Origin: Azonexus sp.
GTDB lineage: Bacteria > Pseudomonadota > Gammaproteobacteria > Burkholderiales > Rhodocyclaceae
Direction: 5' to 3'
Assembly (NCBI GenBank): GCA_031285115.1
Contig: JAITWU010000204.1
Location: 1 to 5,931 of the forward strand
Length of the DNA: 5,931 nt
Shown: in pieces, positions 1-5,000 of the stretch
Numbering within the stretch: position 1 is the stretch's first letter
How the letters are laid out: the number at the start of each line of letters is the position of its first letter
Notes under the pieces: model-generated
Told to the model about the DNA's origin: nothing
Databases searched by the model: none
Seen by the model: the letters and a program-made list of their open reading frames with translations, nothing else
Program-made: the position numbers and the translations under genes

Positions 1-495
1 CTGCGCTACGCCAACCAGTCAGCCCGTCTTTATGGCTTTGACCTGTCGGGCAAGCTGCCGCTCATCGATACGTCGGTCGGTTCTTTCGGCATGAAGGCGC
101 TCATCAACTACACACGCGGCAAAAACCGCGATAGCGGCGATGATCTCTACAACATCATGCCCGCCAACGGCAAACTCACCCTCACGCACCAGAGCGGCGG
201 CTGGGACAATGCGCTGGAACTGATCGGCGTCGCCGCCAAGCGGCAGGTTTCCGGCCAGCGCAACGAGATCCAGACCGGCGGCTACAGCCTCGTCAATCTG
301 CGCGGCAGCTACTCCTGGCAGCAGGTGCGCCTCGATTTCGGCGTCGAAAACCTGTTTGACCGCTTCTACGACCTGCCGACCGGCGGCGCTTACACCGGCC
401 AGGGCAGGACCATGAGCATAACCGGCATTCCCTGGGGCATTGCCGTACCGGGCATGGGCCGTTCGCTGTACGCCGGGGTCAATGTCAAATTCTGA
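1..495 (+). CDS. TonB-dependent outer-membrane receptor, C-terminal part (5' end outside window)
   Basis: Open reading frame entering from the left edge in frame 1, 164 residues to the TGA at 493-495. It is the last part of a 22-strand beta-barrel that imports a ligand (siderophore, metal complex or vitamin; the substrate cannot be told) across the outer membrane using TonB energy. Visible evidence is the alternation of aromatic and polar residues typical of beta strands, the family signature FGVENLFDRFYDLP at about residues 114-127, and a final strand (YAGVNVKF) ending in phenylalanine, the usual C-terminal signal for BAM-mediated insertion. The plug domain and TonB box lie outside the window. 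A TonB-family gene follows 24 bases downstream on the same strand, so the two are probably co-transcribed and this TonB may be dedicated to this receptor. Confidence 0.93.
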   Translation: MRYANQSARLYGFDLSGKLPLIDTSVGSFGMKALINYTRGKNRDSGDDLYNIMPANGKLTLTHQSGGWDNALELIGVAAKRQVSGQRNEIQTGGYSLVNLRGSYSWQQVRLDFGVENLFDRFYDLPTGGAYTGQGRTMSITGIPWGIAVPGMGRSLYAGVNVKF

Positions 496-519
496 CCGGC
501 CCCGCTCCCTTAAAATGGC

Positions 520-1251
520 GTGATGTCTGCCCAATGCCCCCTTCGCATCACGTCCGCCCTGCCCGAATGGCGGCGCAGCGGCCCGTTTTTGCTGATTGCG
601 GCGGCGCTGCATCTGGCCGCGCTGGCCGCGCCGCATCAGCGGGCAGCGGCGGCCCTGCCGCCGCCCTTGCAAGTGCATCTGGTCAAAGTCCATGAGCCAC
701 AACCGGTAGCGGAAGCGCCGCCGGCTATCCCTCCGCTTATCCCGCCGCCGCCGGAACCAGCCAGACCGCCCGCCAAACAAAAAACGCGACCCATCCTGGC
801 GATGGCCCCGGAACAGCAGGCAACAACGCCGTATACGCCAACGATCGCCGCAGACACCCCCCTCTCCCCTTGCAGGAACCGGGCCGGGGAAGAGGGGGGC
901 GGCGACAGTGATTGCTCACCTCCTCCCCCCAGGCCCTCTCCCGCAAAGGGCGAGGGGCTTGCCGCCACGGTTGCCCCGAGCTACGCAGCCGCCTACCTCA
1001 ACAACCCCGAACCGCCCTATCCCGCGCTCTCACGCCGCCTGGGCGAAGAAGGGGCCGTCAGGCTGCGCGTTCTGGTCACCACCGATGGCCGGGCGGCCAC
1101 GGTCGAACTGGCGCAGAGCAGCAACTTCCCCCGCCTCGACGAAGCCGCCCGCCAGGCCGTCGCCCACTGGCGCTTCGTCCCCGCCCGGCGCGGCGGCGAA
1201 GCGGTTGAAGCCACGGTGATCGTGCCGATTGTGTTTCGTCTGGATAGTTGA
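520..1251 (+). CDS. TonB family energy transducer with repeat-bearing proline-rich linker
   Basis: Couples the inner-membrane proton motive force (through ExbB/ExbD, not in this window) to outer-membrane receptors. It reads 243 residues from GTG 520, or 242 from the adjacent ATG 523; neither has a clear ribosome binding site. Domains: a short basic N-terminus, one membrane segment at about residues 22-37 (LLIAAALHLAALAA), a periplasmic proline-rich linker at about 45-160, and a TonB C-terminal domain at about 161-243. That last domain shows the hallmarks EPPYPALSRRLGEEGAVRLR, a VTTDG turn and LDEAARQAVAHWRFVPA. Residues about 113-147 are encoded by two GC-rich palindromes in frame; they introduce two cysteines (118, 132) and a glycine/acidic patch unusual for a TonB linker. 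It follows the receptor gene by 24 bases and ends just before a terminator hairpin. Not proven to be the main tonB of the cell; it may be a receptor-specific paralogue. Confidence 0.92.
   Translation: MMSAQCPLRITSALPEWRRSGPFLLIAAALHLAALAAPHQRAAAALPPPLQVHLVKVHEPQPVAEAPPAIPPLIPPPPEPARPPAKQKTRPILAMAPEQQATTPYTPTIAADTPLSPCRNRAGEEGGGDSDCSPPPPRPSPAKGEGLAATVAPSYAAAYLNNPEPPYPALSRRLGEEGAVRLRVLVTTDGRAATVELAQSSNFPRLDEAARQAVAHWRFVPARRGGEAVEATVIVPIVFRLDS
857..956. repeat. Pair of REP-like palindromes inside the TonB linker
   Basis: Two GC-rich inverted repeats lie about 35 bases apart. The first pairs CCCCCCTCTCCCC (857-869) with GGGGAAGAGGGGGG (886-899), 13 pairs with one bulged A. The second pairs CCCTCTCCC (934-942) with GGGCGAGGG (948-956) around a GCAAA loop, with one T/C mismatch. 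The CCCTCTCCC...GGGNGAGGGG type is a common dispersed palindrome in proteobacterial intergenic DNA, where its translation gives strings such as PLPQRARGL or ALSRKGRG; both occur here in the other two forward frames. In the tonB frame the element reads without a stop, so it lengthens the linker rather than breaking the gene. That it arrived by insertion is inference. Confidence 0.7.
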
Positions 1252-1265
1252 AATGCCCGAAATGA

Positions 1266-1289
1266 CGACGGGGACCGAAGTCCCCGCCG
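1266..1289 (-). terminator. ssrA terminator hairpin, probably bidirectional
   Basis: On the minus strand CGGCGGGGAC (1289-1280) pairs with GTCCCCGTCG (1275-1266) around a TTCG loop: ten pairs including one G.U, closed by the very stable C(UUCG)G tetraloop. The minus-strand tail is TCATTTC, a weak U-tract. The hairpin lies between the convergent tonB-family gene (stop 1251) and the 3' end of ssrA, so it can serve both, although the plus-strand tail has no U-run. Confidence 0.7.
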
Positions 1290-1332
1290 GCTGTCTTGGG
1301 TAATAAGGCTTCAGCGGCCCCAGCTGTGCCGT

Positions 1333-1365
1333 TTAGGCGGCGACAGCGAAACGCTCATCGTTGGC
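1333..1365 (-). other. ssrA: tmRNA tag reading frame (ANDERFAVAA, stop TAA)
   Basis: Ten codons from resume codon GCC (1365-1363) to TAA (1335-1333) read ANDERFAVAA. The ANDE start and the hydrophobic ending in Ala-Ala are those of proteobacterial proteolysis tags recognised by ClpXP/ClpA. Within the tag, AGCG TTT CGCT can form a small hairpin. The frame stays open upstream for about 70 codons, which makes a spurious 80-residue ORF; that ORF is not a gene. Confidence 0.92.
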
Positions 1366-1450
1366 GTTTGTGGATTTGCGCGGATTACGTCCGTCACCTT
1401 TCGGGTTGCCTGCGCACCTTTGCCCGCCCTGTCGAAGCCAGTACACCCCC

Positions 1451-1475
1451 AACTCAACCCACCGCGATGGGTTCA
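1451..1475 (-). other. Intervening segment between the two tmRNA pieces
   Basis: This spacer joins the acceptor 3' end to the coding-piece 5' end in the precursor and is expected to be removed by processing. It forms AACCCAT (1473-1467) / GTGGGTT (1462-1456) around a CGCG loop, seven pairs with one U.G. The hairpin would stack close to the acceptor stem and cap the precursor. The first spacer base is T1475 rather than A, so the terminal A of the CCA end is not encoded. Confidence 0.8.
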
Positions 1476-1546
1476 GGTGGAGGTGAGGGGAATCGAACCC
1501 CTGTCCAGAACGCCTCCAGATTGCCGGAATTACAACCATGTCGAGC

Positions 1547-1575
1547 ATTATGGGGAGGATGGCGCGGGTTTTCAA
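1547..1575 (-). promoter_or_regulatory. Sigma70-type promoter of ssrA
   Basis: On the minus strand TTGAAA (1575-1570, five of six to TTGACA) and CATAAT (1552-1547, five of six to TATAAT) are separated by exactly 17 bases. Initiation is predicted at about G1542/A1541, just before the acceptor piece, leaving essentially no leader. The -35 box contains the TGA stop (1574-1572) of the upstream gene. This is the best promoter match I found in the window; it is predicted from sequence alone. Confidence 0.72.
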
Positions 1576-1859
1576 GAACCCGGCGACGATTTCCCGGCAT
1601 TTTCCAGTGCTTTGGCAACAATTTCCTGATAGAGACCGATCCCCTTGACCACGATCGGCTCCATTTCCGGGTGGCGGTCGATCAGGGGGCGCAAAGCCCG
1701 GATGTCGTCATCGACCTGGGTCAGATAGGCGATTTCCATGTCGTTGAGTTCCTCACCCGCGTCGACCTTGGCCTTCATTTCGAGGGCGCGGGGCAGGCGC
1801 TGGTTGTTGTAGCGGTCGAGCAAGACCTGAATGACGCCTGCGTCGTTGGTGTTGTCCAT
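1572..1859 (-). CDS. Small conserved-type hypothetical protein, 95 aa
   Basis: A soluble, acidic, mostly helical 95-residue protein without signal peptide or membrane segment. It begins [20 protein letters not shown], followed by a motif-like [20 protein letters not shown] (21-40) and later [17 protein letters not shown] (54-70). It resembles conserved hypothetical proteins of beta- and gammaproteobacteria in my recollection; no function is known to me. The start at 1859 is chosen because GAGGAG (1874-1869) lies nine bases upstream; in-frame ATGs further up (to 1931, 119 aa) lack a ribosome binding site. The gene lies directly upstream of ssrA on the same strand, and its stop codon is inside the ssrA -35 box. 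Read-through into ssrA is possible. Confidence 0.8.
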   Translation of the reverse strand: MDNTNDAGVIQVLLDRYNNQRLPRALEMKAKVDAGEELNDMEIAYLTQVDDDIRALRPLIDRHPEMEPIVVKGIGLYQEIVAKALENAGKSSPGS

Positions 1860-1868
1860 CGTGTTGTT

Positions 1869-1874
1869 CTCCTC
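1869..1874 (-). promoter_or_regulatory. Ribosome binding site fixing the start of the 95-aa gene
   Basis: GAGGAG on the minus strand, nine bases before ATG 1859. It decides between this start and the unsupported upstream ATGs in the same frame. Confidence 0.75.
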
Positions 1875-1929
1875 AAGCGTAGCCGGGGCGTTGGTAAAAT
1901 TTGCCATATTGATGCCAAACGAATTTTCC

Positions 1930-1959
1930 ATTTTGCCCGCAAATTTCGTCCTGTGTTAA
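1930..1959 (-). promoter_or_regulatory. Possible promoter of the 95-aa gene
   Basis: Minus-strand TTAACA (1959-1954) and CAAAAT (1935-1930) with an 18-base spacer would start transcription near 1923, giving a leader of about 65 bases. The -10 match is only four of six. It lies in the ~220-base divergent gap (1860-2093) between this gene and the dienelactone-hydrolase-like gene; I saw no convincing plus-strand promoter or operator in that gap. Confidence 0.3.
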
Positions 1960-2083
1960 GTCGTTGGGCGTAAAAATGGTAACCGAAACCAGCTCTCCCG
2001 TTGTTTCGGCAAACATCCCGAGAAGAGCGAGGACGCGCTAGACTCGGTTTCCGACGCCCATTCCGGTAGCAAAACGATCTGAT

Positions 2084-2087
2084 GGAG
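2084..2087 (+). promoter_or_regulatory. Ribosome binding site favouring the ATG at 2094
   Basis: GGAG lies six bases before ATG 2094 and overlaps the alternative in-frame ATG at 2082, which has no ribosome binding site of its own. This supports the shorter 296-residue protein. Confidence 0.65.
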
Positions 2088-2093
2088 ACTGCA

Positions 2094-2984
2094 ATGCCCG
2101 CTGCTTCTGAACTGGCTCCCCCTGAGCTTGACGCCCTCGTTCCCGCCCAGAGCTTTGATCGCCGCGATTTTCTCGCCGCCAGCATCGGCGCGGGCTTTGC
2201 GCTCGCCGTGCAACCGGCGCTGGCGCAGACGGCGGTTCATACCGATGGTGACGGCCTCATCGCTGGTGAAATCAGGGCGTCGGTCAAGGATGGCGAAATC
2301 GCCGCCTACCGCGCCCAGCCTGCGAATATGGCGAAGCCGCCGGTGGTGCTGGTCGTTTCGGAAATTTTCGCGGTGCATGAATACATCCGCGATGTTTGCC
2401 GCCGCCTCGCCAAACTCGGCTATCTGGCGATTGCGCCGGAACTGTTCGCCCGTCAGGGCGACCCGCGCCGGATCGAGAGCATCCCGGAAATTCTCGACAA
2501 AATTGTCAGCAAAACGCCCGACGCGCAGGTGATGAGCGATCTCGACGCCTGTGTCGCCTGGGCTGCCGCCAACGGCGGCGATACGGCGCGGCTGGCGATT
2601 ACCGGCTTTTGCTGGGGCGGCCGCATCACCTGGCTGTATGCCGCCCGCAACCCGCAAGTCAAAGCCGGGGTCGCCTGGTACGGGCGGCTGGTGGGCGCGG
2701 CCAATGACATTACGCCGACGCAGCCGAGCGACATCACCGGCCAGTTGCAAGCCCCCGTGCTTGGCCTTTACGGTGGCGAGGATGCCGGAATCCCGCTTGA
2801 TACGGTCGACGCCATGCGCCAACGCCTGAAAACGGGCAGCGCCGCCGCCCAGGCATCGCAGATCAAGGTCTATCCCAATGCGCCGCACGCCTTTCACGCC
2901 GATTACCGGCCCAGCTACCGGGCCGCAGAAGCCGCCGACGGCTGGCGTTCAATGCTGGCGTGGTTCAAGGAACATGGCGTTTGA
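2094..2984 (+). CDS. Dienelactone hydrolase family protein with Tat signal peptide
   Basis: An alpha/beta hydrolase, 296 residues from ATG 2094 (300 from ATG 2082; numbering below is from 2094). The N-terminus carries a twin-arginine signal, DRRDFLAAS (22-30), followed by a hydrophobic stretch and an Ala-Leu-Ala cleavage site at about residue 44. Export to the periplasm by Tat is therefore predicted. The mature part (~245 residues) matches the usual dienelactone hydrolase length. The family's Cys-Asp-His triad is visible: Cys173 in GFCWGG, Asp230 in YGGEDAGIP and His265 in NAPHAFH. A glutamate in VSEIFAVHEYIRD (Glu90) matches the residue that activates the cysteine. The enzyme should hydrolyse an ester or lactone; the true substrate is unknown, and no chlorocatechol pathway genes are nearby. 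It ends 84 bases before the ProQ/FinO gene, with a large inverted repeat between. Confidence 0.93.
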   Translation: MPAASELAPPELDALVPAQSFDRRDFLAASIGAGFALAVQPALAQTAVHTDGDGLIAGEIRASVKDGEIAAYRAQPANMAKPPVVLVVSEIFAVHEYIRDVCRRLAKLGYLAIAPELFARQGDPRRIESIPEILDKIVSKTPDAQVMSDLDACVAWAAANGGDTARLAITGFCWGGRITWLYAARNPQVKAGVAWYGRLVGAANDITPTQPSDITGQLQAPVLGLYGGEDAGIPLDTVDAMRQRLKTGSAAAQASQIKVYPNAPHAFHADYRPSYRAAEAADGWRSMLAWFKEHGV

Positions 2985-3000
2985 GGCGGCGACGATAGCG

Positions 3001-3057
3001 ACGATGGGGCAGGCGCAAAGGCTTCGTGCTACCCTTTGTGCCTTGCCTGACCATCGT
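3001..3057. repeat. Large imperfect inverted repeat before the ProQ/FinO gene
   Basis: Three stem blocks pair in order: ACGATGG (3001-3007) with CCATCGT (3051-3057), CAGGC (3010-3014) with GCCTG (3045-3049), and CAAAGG (3016-3021) with CCTTTG (3033-3038). This makes 18 pairs with small internal loops around an 11-base loop. It fills most of the 84-base gap and ends 11 bases before ATG 3069. It could be a terminator for the upstream hydrolase gene (no U-tract follows) or a leader structure of the ProQ-like mRNA. Confidence 0.6.
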
Positions 3058-3068
3058 TGTTGCCGACT

Positions 3069-3548
3069 ATGACTACTGTCGAATCTCCCGCGCCTTTGCT
3101 GCCCAACTCGCCATCCGACTCGCTGCCTGCCCCGTTGCCTGATCCCCGCGCCCTGCTCAAGGATTTGCAAACGCGCTTTGATGTTTTCCGCCATTTCAGC
3201 CCGCTGGCCATTGGCATCGACAAGCAGGTGCAGGCTCAACTGCCGACAGTGGAAAAGAAGGCCCTGCGGCTGGCAATGCGCAGCCACACCATCTCCACCC
3301 GCTACTTGAAGGAAATGCAAACCGGCACGACGCGCCTCAATCTCGACGGCACGCCCGCCGGTGAAGTGACCGACGAAAACCGCCGCCACGCCGCCGAATT
3401 GCTCAAAGAGCGCTTCAAGAAGCAGAACGAGCAACGACGCGCCGCGCAGGCCGCCAGCAAAGCCGCCGAAGCGGCTGCCCGTGAAGAAGAACTGCGGGCC
3501 GCCAAGCTCAATCAACTGGCGGAAAAATTCGGGCGCAAGGGTCGCTGA
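3069..3548 (+). CDS. ProQ/FinO domain RNA-binding protein
   Basis: A 159-residue protein with a single ProQ/FinO domain at about residues 28-118. Family features are LLKDLQTRFDVFRHFSPLAIGI (29-50, basic RNA-binding face), the TRYLKEM helix (77-83) and a segment reading RLNLDGTPAGEVT (89-101). The N-terminal ~27 residues are a Pro/Ser-rich disordered lead. The C-terminal ~45 are Ala/Lys/Glu-rich, probably a helical or coiled-coil tail with a basic end (FGRKGR). Such proteins bind structured 3' ends and small RNAs and act as RNA chaperones; this one is closer in size to the compact ProQ proteins than to the longer E. coli protein, whose C-terminal Tudor-like domain is absent here. The ATG at 3069 is preferred over the in-frame TTG at 3057; no strong ribosome binding site is visible at either, and both lie at the foot of the upstream inverted repeat. 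Confidence 0.9.
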   Translation: MTTVESPAPLLPNSPSDSLPAPLPDPRALLKDLQTRFDVFRHFSPLAIGIDKQVQAQLPTVEKKALRLAMRSHTISTRYLKEMQTGTTRLNLDGTPAGEVTDENRRHAAELLKERFKKQNEQRRAAQAASKAAEAAAREEELRAAKLNQLAEKFGRKGR

Positions 3549-3685
3549 GAAGGGAGCGGCCCGACCGCGCTGGCTGCCGCATTCGGCTCCAGGGCAGTCA
3601 ATTCGATATCGAGATGACCGGGCAGATAACCGCTGGTGCGGGCGTTGAAATCGGCGACGTTCAGTTCGGGGCAAAAACGGCTCAT
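3512..3685 (-). pseudogene. PaaI-type (hotdog) thioesterase, N-terminal stub
   Basis: The minus-strand frame of 57 codons opens at ATG 3685 with GGAG six bases upstream (3695-3692), 17 bases after the transporter stop, as expected for a downstream operon gene. Residues 1-35 (MSRFCPELNVADFNARTSGY, then LPGHLDIELTALEPN) read like the start of PaaI/hotdog thioesterases, which continue for about 140 residues. Here the resemblance stops at about residue 35. The frame then runs antisense into the 3' end of the ProQ/FinO gene and stops at 3512. The hotdog catalytic region is absent, so the product cannot be a working thioesterase. Family assignment rests on recall of the N-terminal motif, hence moderate confidence. 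Confidence 0.6.
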
Positions 3686-3702
3686 TGCGTGCTCCAGATC
3701 AA

Positions 3703-4920
3703 TCAAGCCTGTGCTGGAGCCGCCGCCAGCGGCGCTTCGCGGATGGGCAGATTGACCACGGCGGCGAGCAAGGCCAGCGCCATGTCGGCGTACCACATCC
3801 AGCCAAAATCGCCGAAGCGGCTCATCGCCAGCCCGCCCAGGTAAGCGCCGAGAAAGCCGCCGGTCTGGTGGCTCAACAGCGTCAGGCCAAACAGCGTCGC
3901 CAGATAGCGGATGCCGAACAACTTGCCGACGATGGCCGCCGTCGGCGGCACCGTCGCCAGCCAGGTAAAGCCGATGCCGACGGCAAACAGGTAATACGTC
4001 AGATCAGTGCGCGGCGCGATGAGATACAGCCCGATCAGCGCCGCCCTTGAAGCGTACATCGCCGCCAGCACGTATTTGCTGCGATAGCGGGAAATGCAGG
4101 AGCCGATGTAAAGACTGCCAGCGATATTGCTCAAACCGATAATCGCCAGCGACCAACTGGCAACCGACGGCGGCAAGCCGCACAACTCGATTTCACCCGG
4201 CAAATGCGTCGTCAGAAAAGCGATGTGAAAACCGCAAGTAAAAAAACCAGCATTGAGCAAAAGATAACTCGGATTGCGCAGCGCCTCGCTAATCGCCCGC
4301 CGCAAGCCGCCCGCCTCGCGCGCGGGCGGCGGCGCAGCCGCATCCCTGCCGCCGACCAGCTTGCCGACCAGCGGCAGGGCCGCGAGCGGCAGCAGGGCCA
4401 TCGCCCACATCGCGCCCATCCAGCCGGTCAGTTGGATCAACTTTTGCATCACCGGGGCAAAAATGAACTGGCCGAAAGAACCACCGGCATTGATGACACC
4501 GGAAGCCGCGCCGCGCGCTTCGAGCGGCAAGCGCCCGGCGGCGGCGCCGATCAGCACCGAAAAACTGCCAGCGCCGGAACCCGCAGCCAACAGCAAGCCA
4601 AGTGAGACGATCAGCCCAAAACCCGTCCCCATGAACGGCGTCACCGCAGAGCCGAGCGCCAGAATCAGCAAACCGCCGATCAACACCACCCGCGAGCCGT
4701 AACGCTCGGCCATCGCCCCCGCCACCGGCTGCGCCAAGCCCCAGACAAACTGCCCAACCGCCAGCGCCAGACTGATGCTGACGACACTTAAGCCAGTGCT
4801 TTCGCCAATCGGCTTGATAAACAACCCCAACGACTGCCGCGCCCCCATCGTCACCATCAAAATCCCAGCCGCCGCCAGCGTGACGGTGAGAATGCCGGGA
4901 CGATTGAGAGCGCGGAACAT
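3703..4920 (-). CDS. Major facilitator superfamily transporter, 12 TM
   Basis: A 405-residue inner-membrane transporter (from ATG 4920) of typical MFS length. Helices are evident throughout, starting with LTVTLAAAGILMVTMGA (11-27). A motif-A-like loop, GAMAERYGSRVV (68-79), follows TM2. A Gly/Ala-rich segment (107-128) lies around TM4. A cytosolic loop at about 185-218, with Ala/Pro-rich and basic residues, divides the two six-helix halves, and the C-terminal half contains a LFGLTLLSHQTGGFLGAYLG segment (343-362). The overall pattern recalls the monocarboxylate/oxalate-formate antiporter-like branch; the substrate is not identifiable. The frame is open up to 5028 with another ATG, but that segment is derived from the IS5 fragment and flank, so 4920 is preferred despite a weak ribosome binding site. 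A thioesterase stub follows 17 bases downstream. Confidence 0.9.
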   Translation of the reverse strand: MFRALNRPGILTVTLAAAGILMVTMGARQSLGLFIKPIGESTGLSVVSISLALAVGQFVWGLAQPVAGAMAERYGSRVVLIGGLLILALGSAVTPFMGTGFGLIVSLGLLLAAGSGAGSFSVLIGAAAGRLPLEARGAASGVINAGGSFGQFIFAPVMQKLIQLTGWMGAMWAMALLPLAALPLVGKLVGGRDAAAPPPAREAGGLRRAISEALRNPSYLLLNAGFFTCGFHIAFLTTHLPGEIELCGLPPSVASWSLAIIGLSNIAGSLYIGSCISRYRSKYVLAAMYASRAALIGLYLIAPRTDLTYYLFAVGIGFTWLATVPPTAAIVGKLFGIRYLATLFGLTLLSHQTGGFLGAYLGGLAMSRFGDFGWMWYADMALALLAAVVNLPIREAPLAAAPAQA

Positions 4921-5000
4921 GGCAGGATTGGCGGACAAAAAACTGAGAGCGCCGATTATTGCAGAAGCCGGAGGTGAAAAAGCGGCACTATCCAAGCATT

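Larger units (their letters stand above)
1290..1541 (-). ncRNA. ssrA: tmRNA (ssrA), circularly permuted two-piece form
   Basis: Rescues stalled ribosomes: the RNA is charged with alanine, enters the A site, and its short frame adds a degradation tag. Read on the minus strand the gene order is permuted. First comes the acceptor piece (about 1541-1476), with a perfect T arm (stem AGGGG 1502-1498 / CCCCT 1490-1486, loop TTCGATT) and the 3' acceptor strand CACCTCC (1485-1479) plus A-C-C. Next is a 25-base spacer (1475-1451). Then comes the coding piece, starting with the 5' acceptor strand GGGGGTG (1450-1444) and the tmRNA hallmark TGGCTTCGACAGG, followed by the tag frame (1365-1333) and a 3' tail. 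The two acceptor strands give seven pairs, the third being G1448.U1481, which is the G3.U70 alanine identity element. An A lies 4 bases before the resume codon. Two-piece tmRNAs are known from alphaproteobacteria, cyanobacteria and a betaproteobacterial lineage. Exact mature ends and the pseudoknots were not resolved. Confidence 0.93.

Noticed and set aside
19..780. Long minus-strand ORF (253 codons) opposite the receptor and tonB genes
   Set aside because: Low-complexity Arg/Gly/Ala composition and antisense to two well-supported genes; no ribosome binding site or family motif. A GC-rich shadow.
1476..1541. A degraded tRNA or a tRNA-embedded integration (att) site
   Set aside because: The T arm and acceptor strand first looked like a tRNA fragment left by an island, but the matching acceptor strand and tag frame just downstream explain it fully as permuted tmRNA.
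1333..1575. 80-codon minus-strand ORF ending in ANDERFAVAA
   Set aside because: Only the last ten codons are translated, as the tmRNA tag; the rest is structural tmRNA, spacer and promoter DNA.
1296..1973. Plus-strand 225-codon ORF across the ssrA region
   Set aside because: It is antisense to the tmRNA and the 95-aa gene. It contains the reverse translation of the T-arm segment (EGNRTPVQNA), a familiar artefact of tRNA-like DNA.
1956..2897. Minus-strand 313-codon ORF
   Set aside because: Antisense shadow of the dienelactone-hydrolase-like gene, which has an intact catalytic triad and signal peptide.
2949..3674. Minus-strand 241-codon ORF
   Set aside because: Antisense to the ProQ/FinO gene and its leader; composition is shadow-like and no motif is recognisable.
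4204..4702. Plus-strand ORFs of 133 and 142 codons
   Set aside because: Both are opposite the transmembrane transporter gene and show the Arg/Pro/Ala bias of antisense reading of hydrophobic codons.
4977..5000. HYPSI-like peptide just before the IS5 fragment, in another frame
   Set aside because: It recalls the EPHYPK segment of IS5 transposases, but it is only four or five residues, out of frame and without flanking similarity; probably chance.
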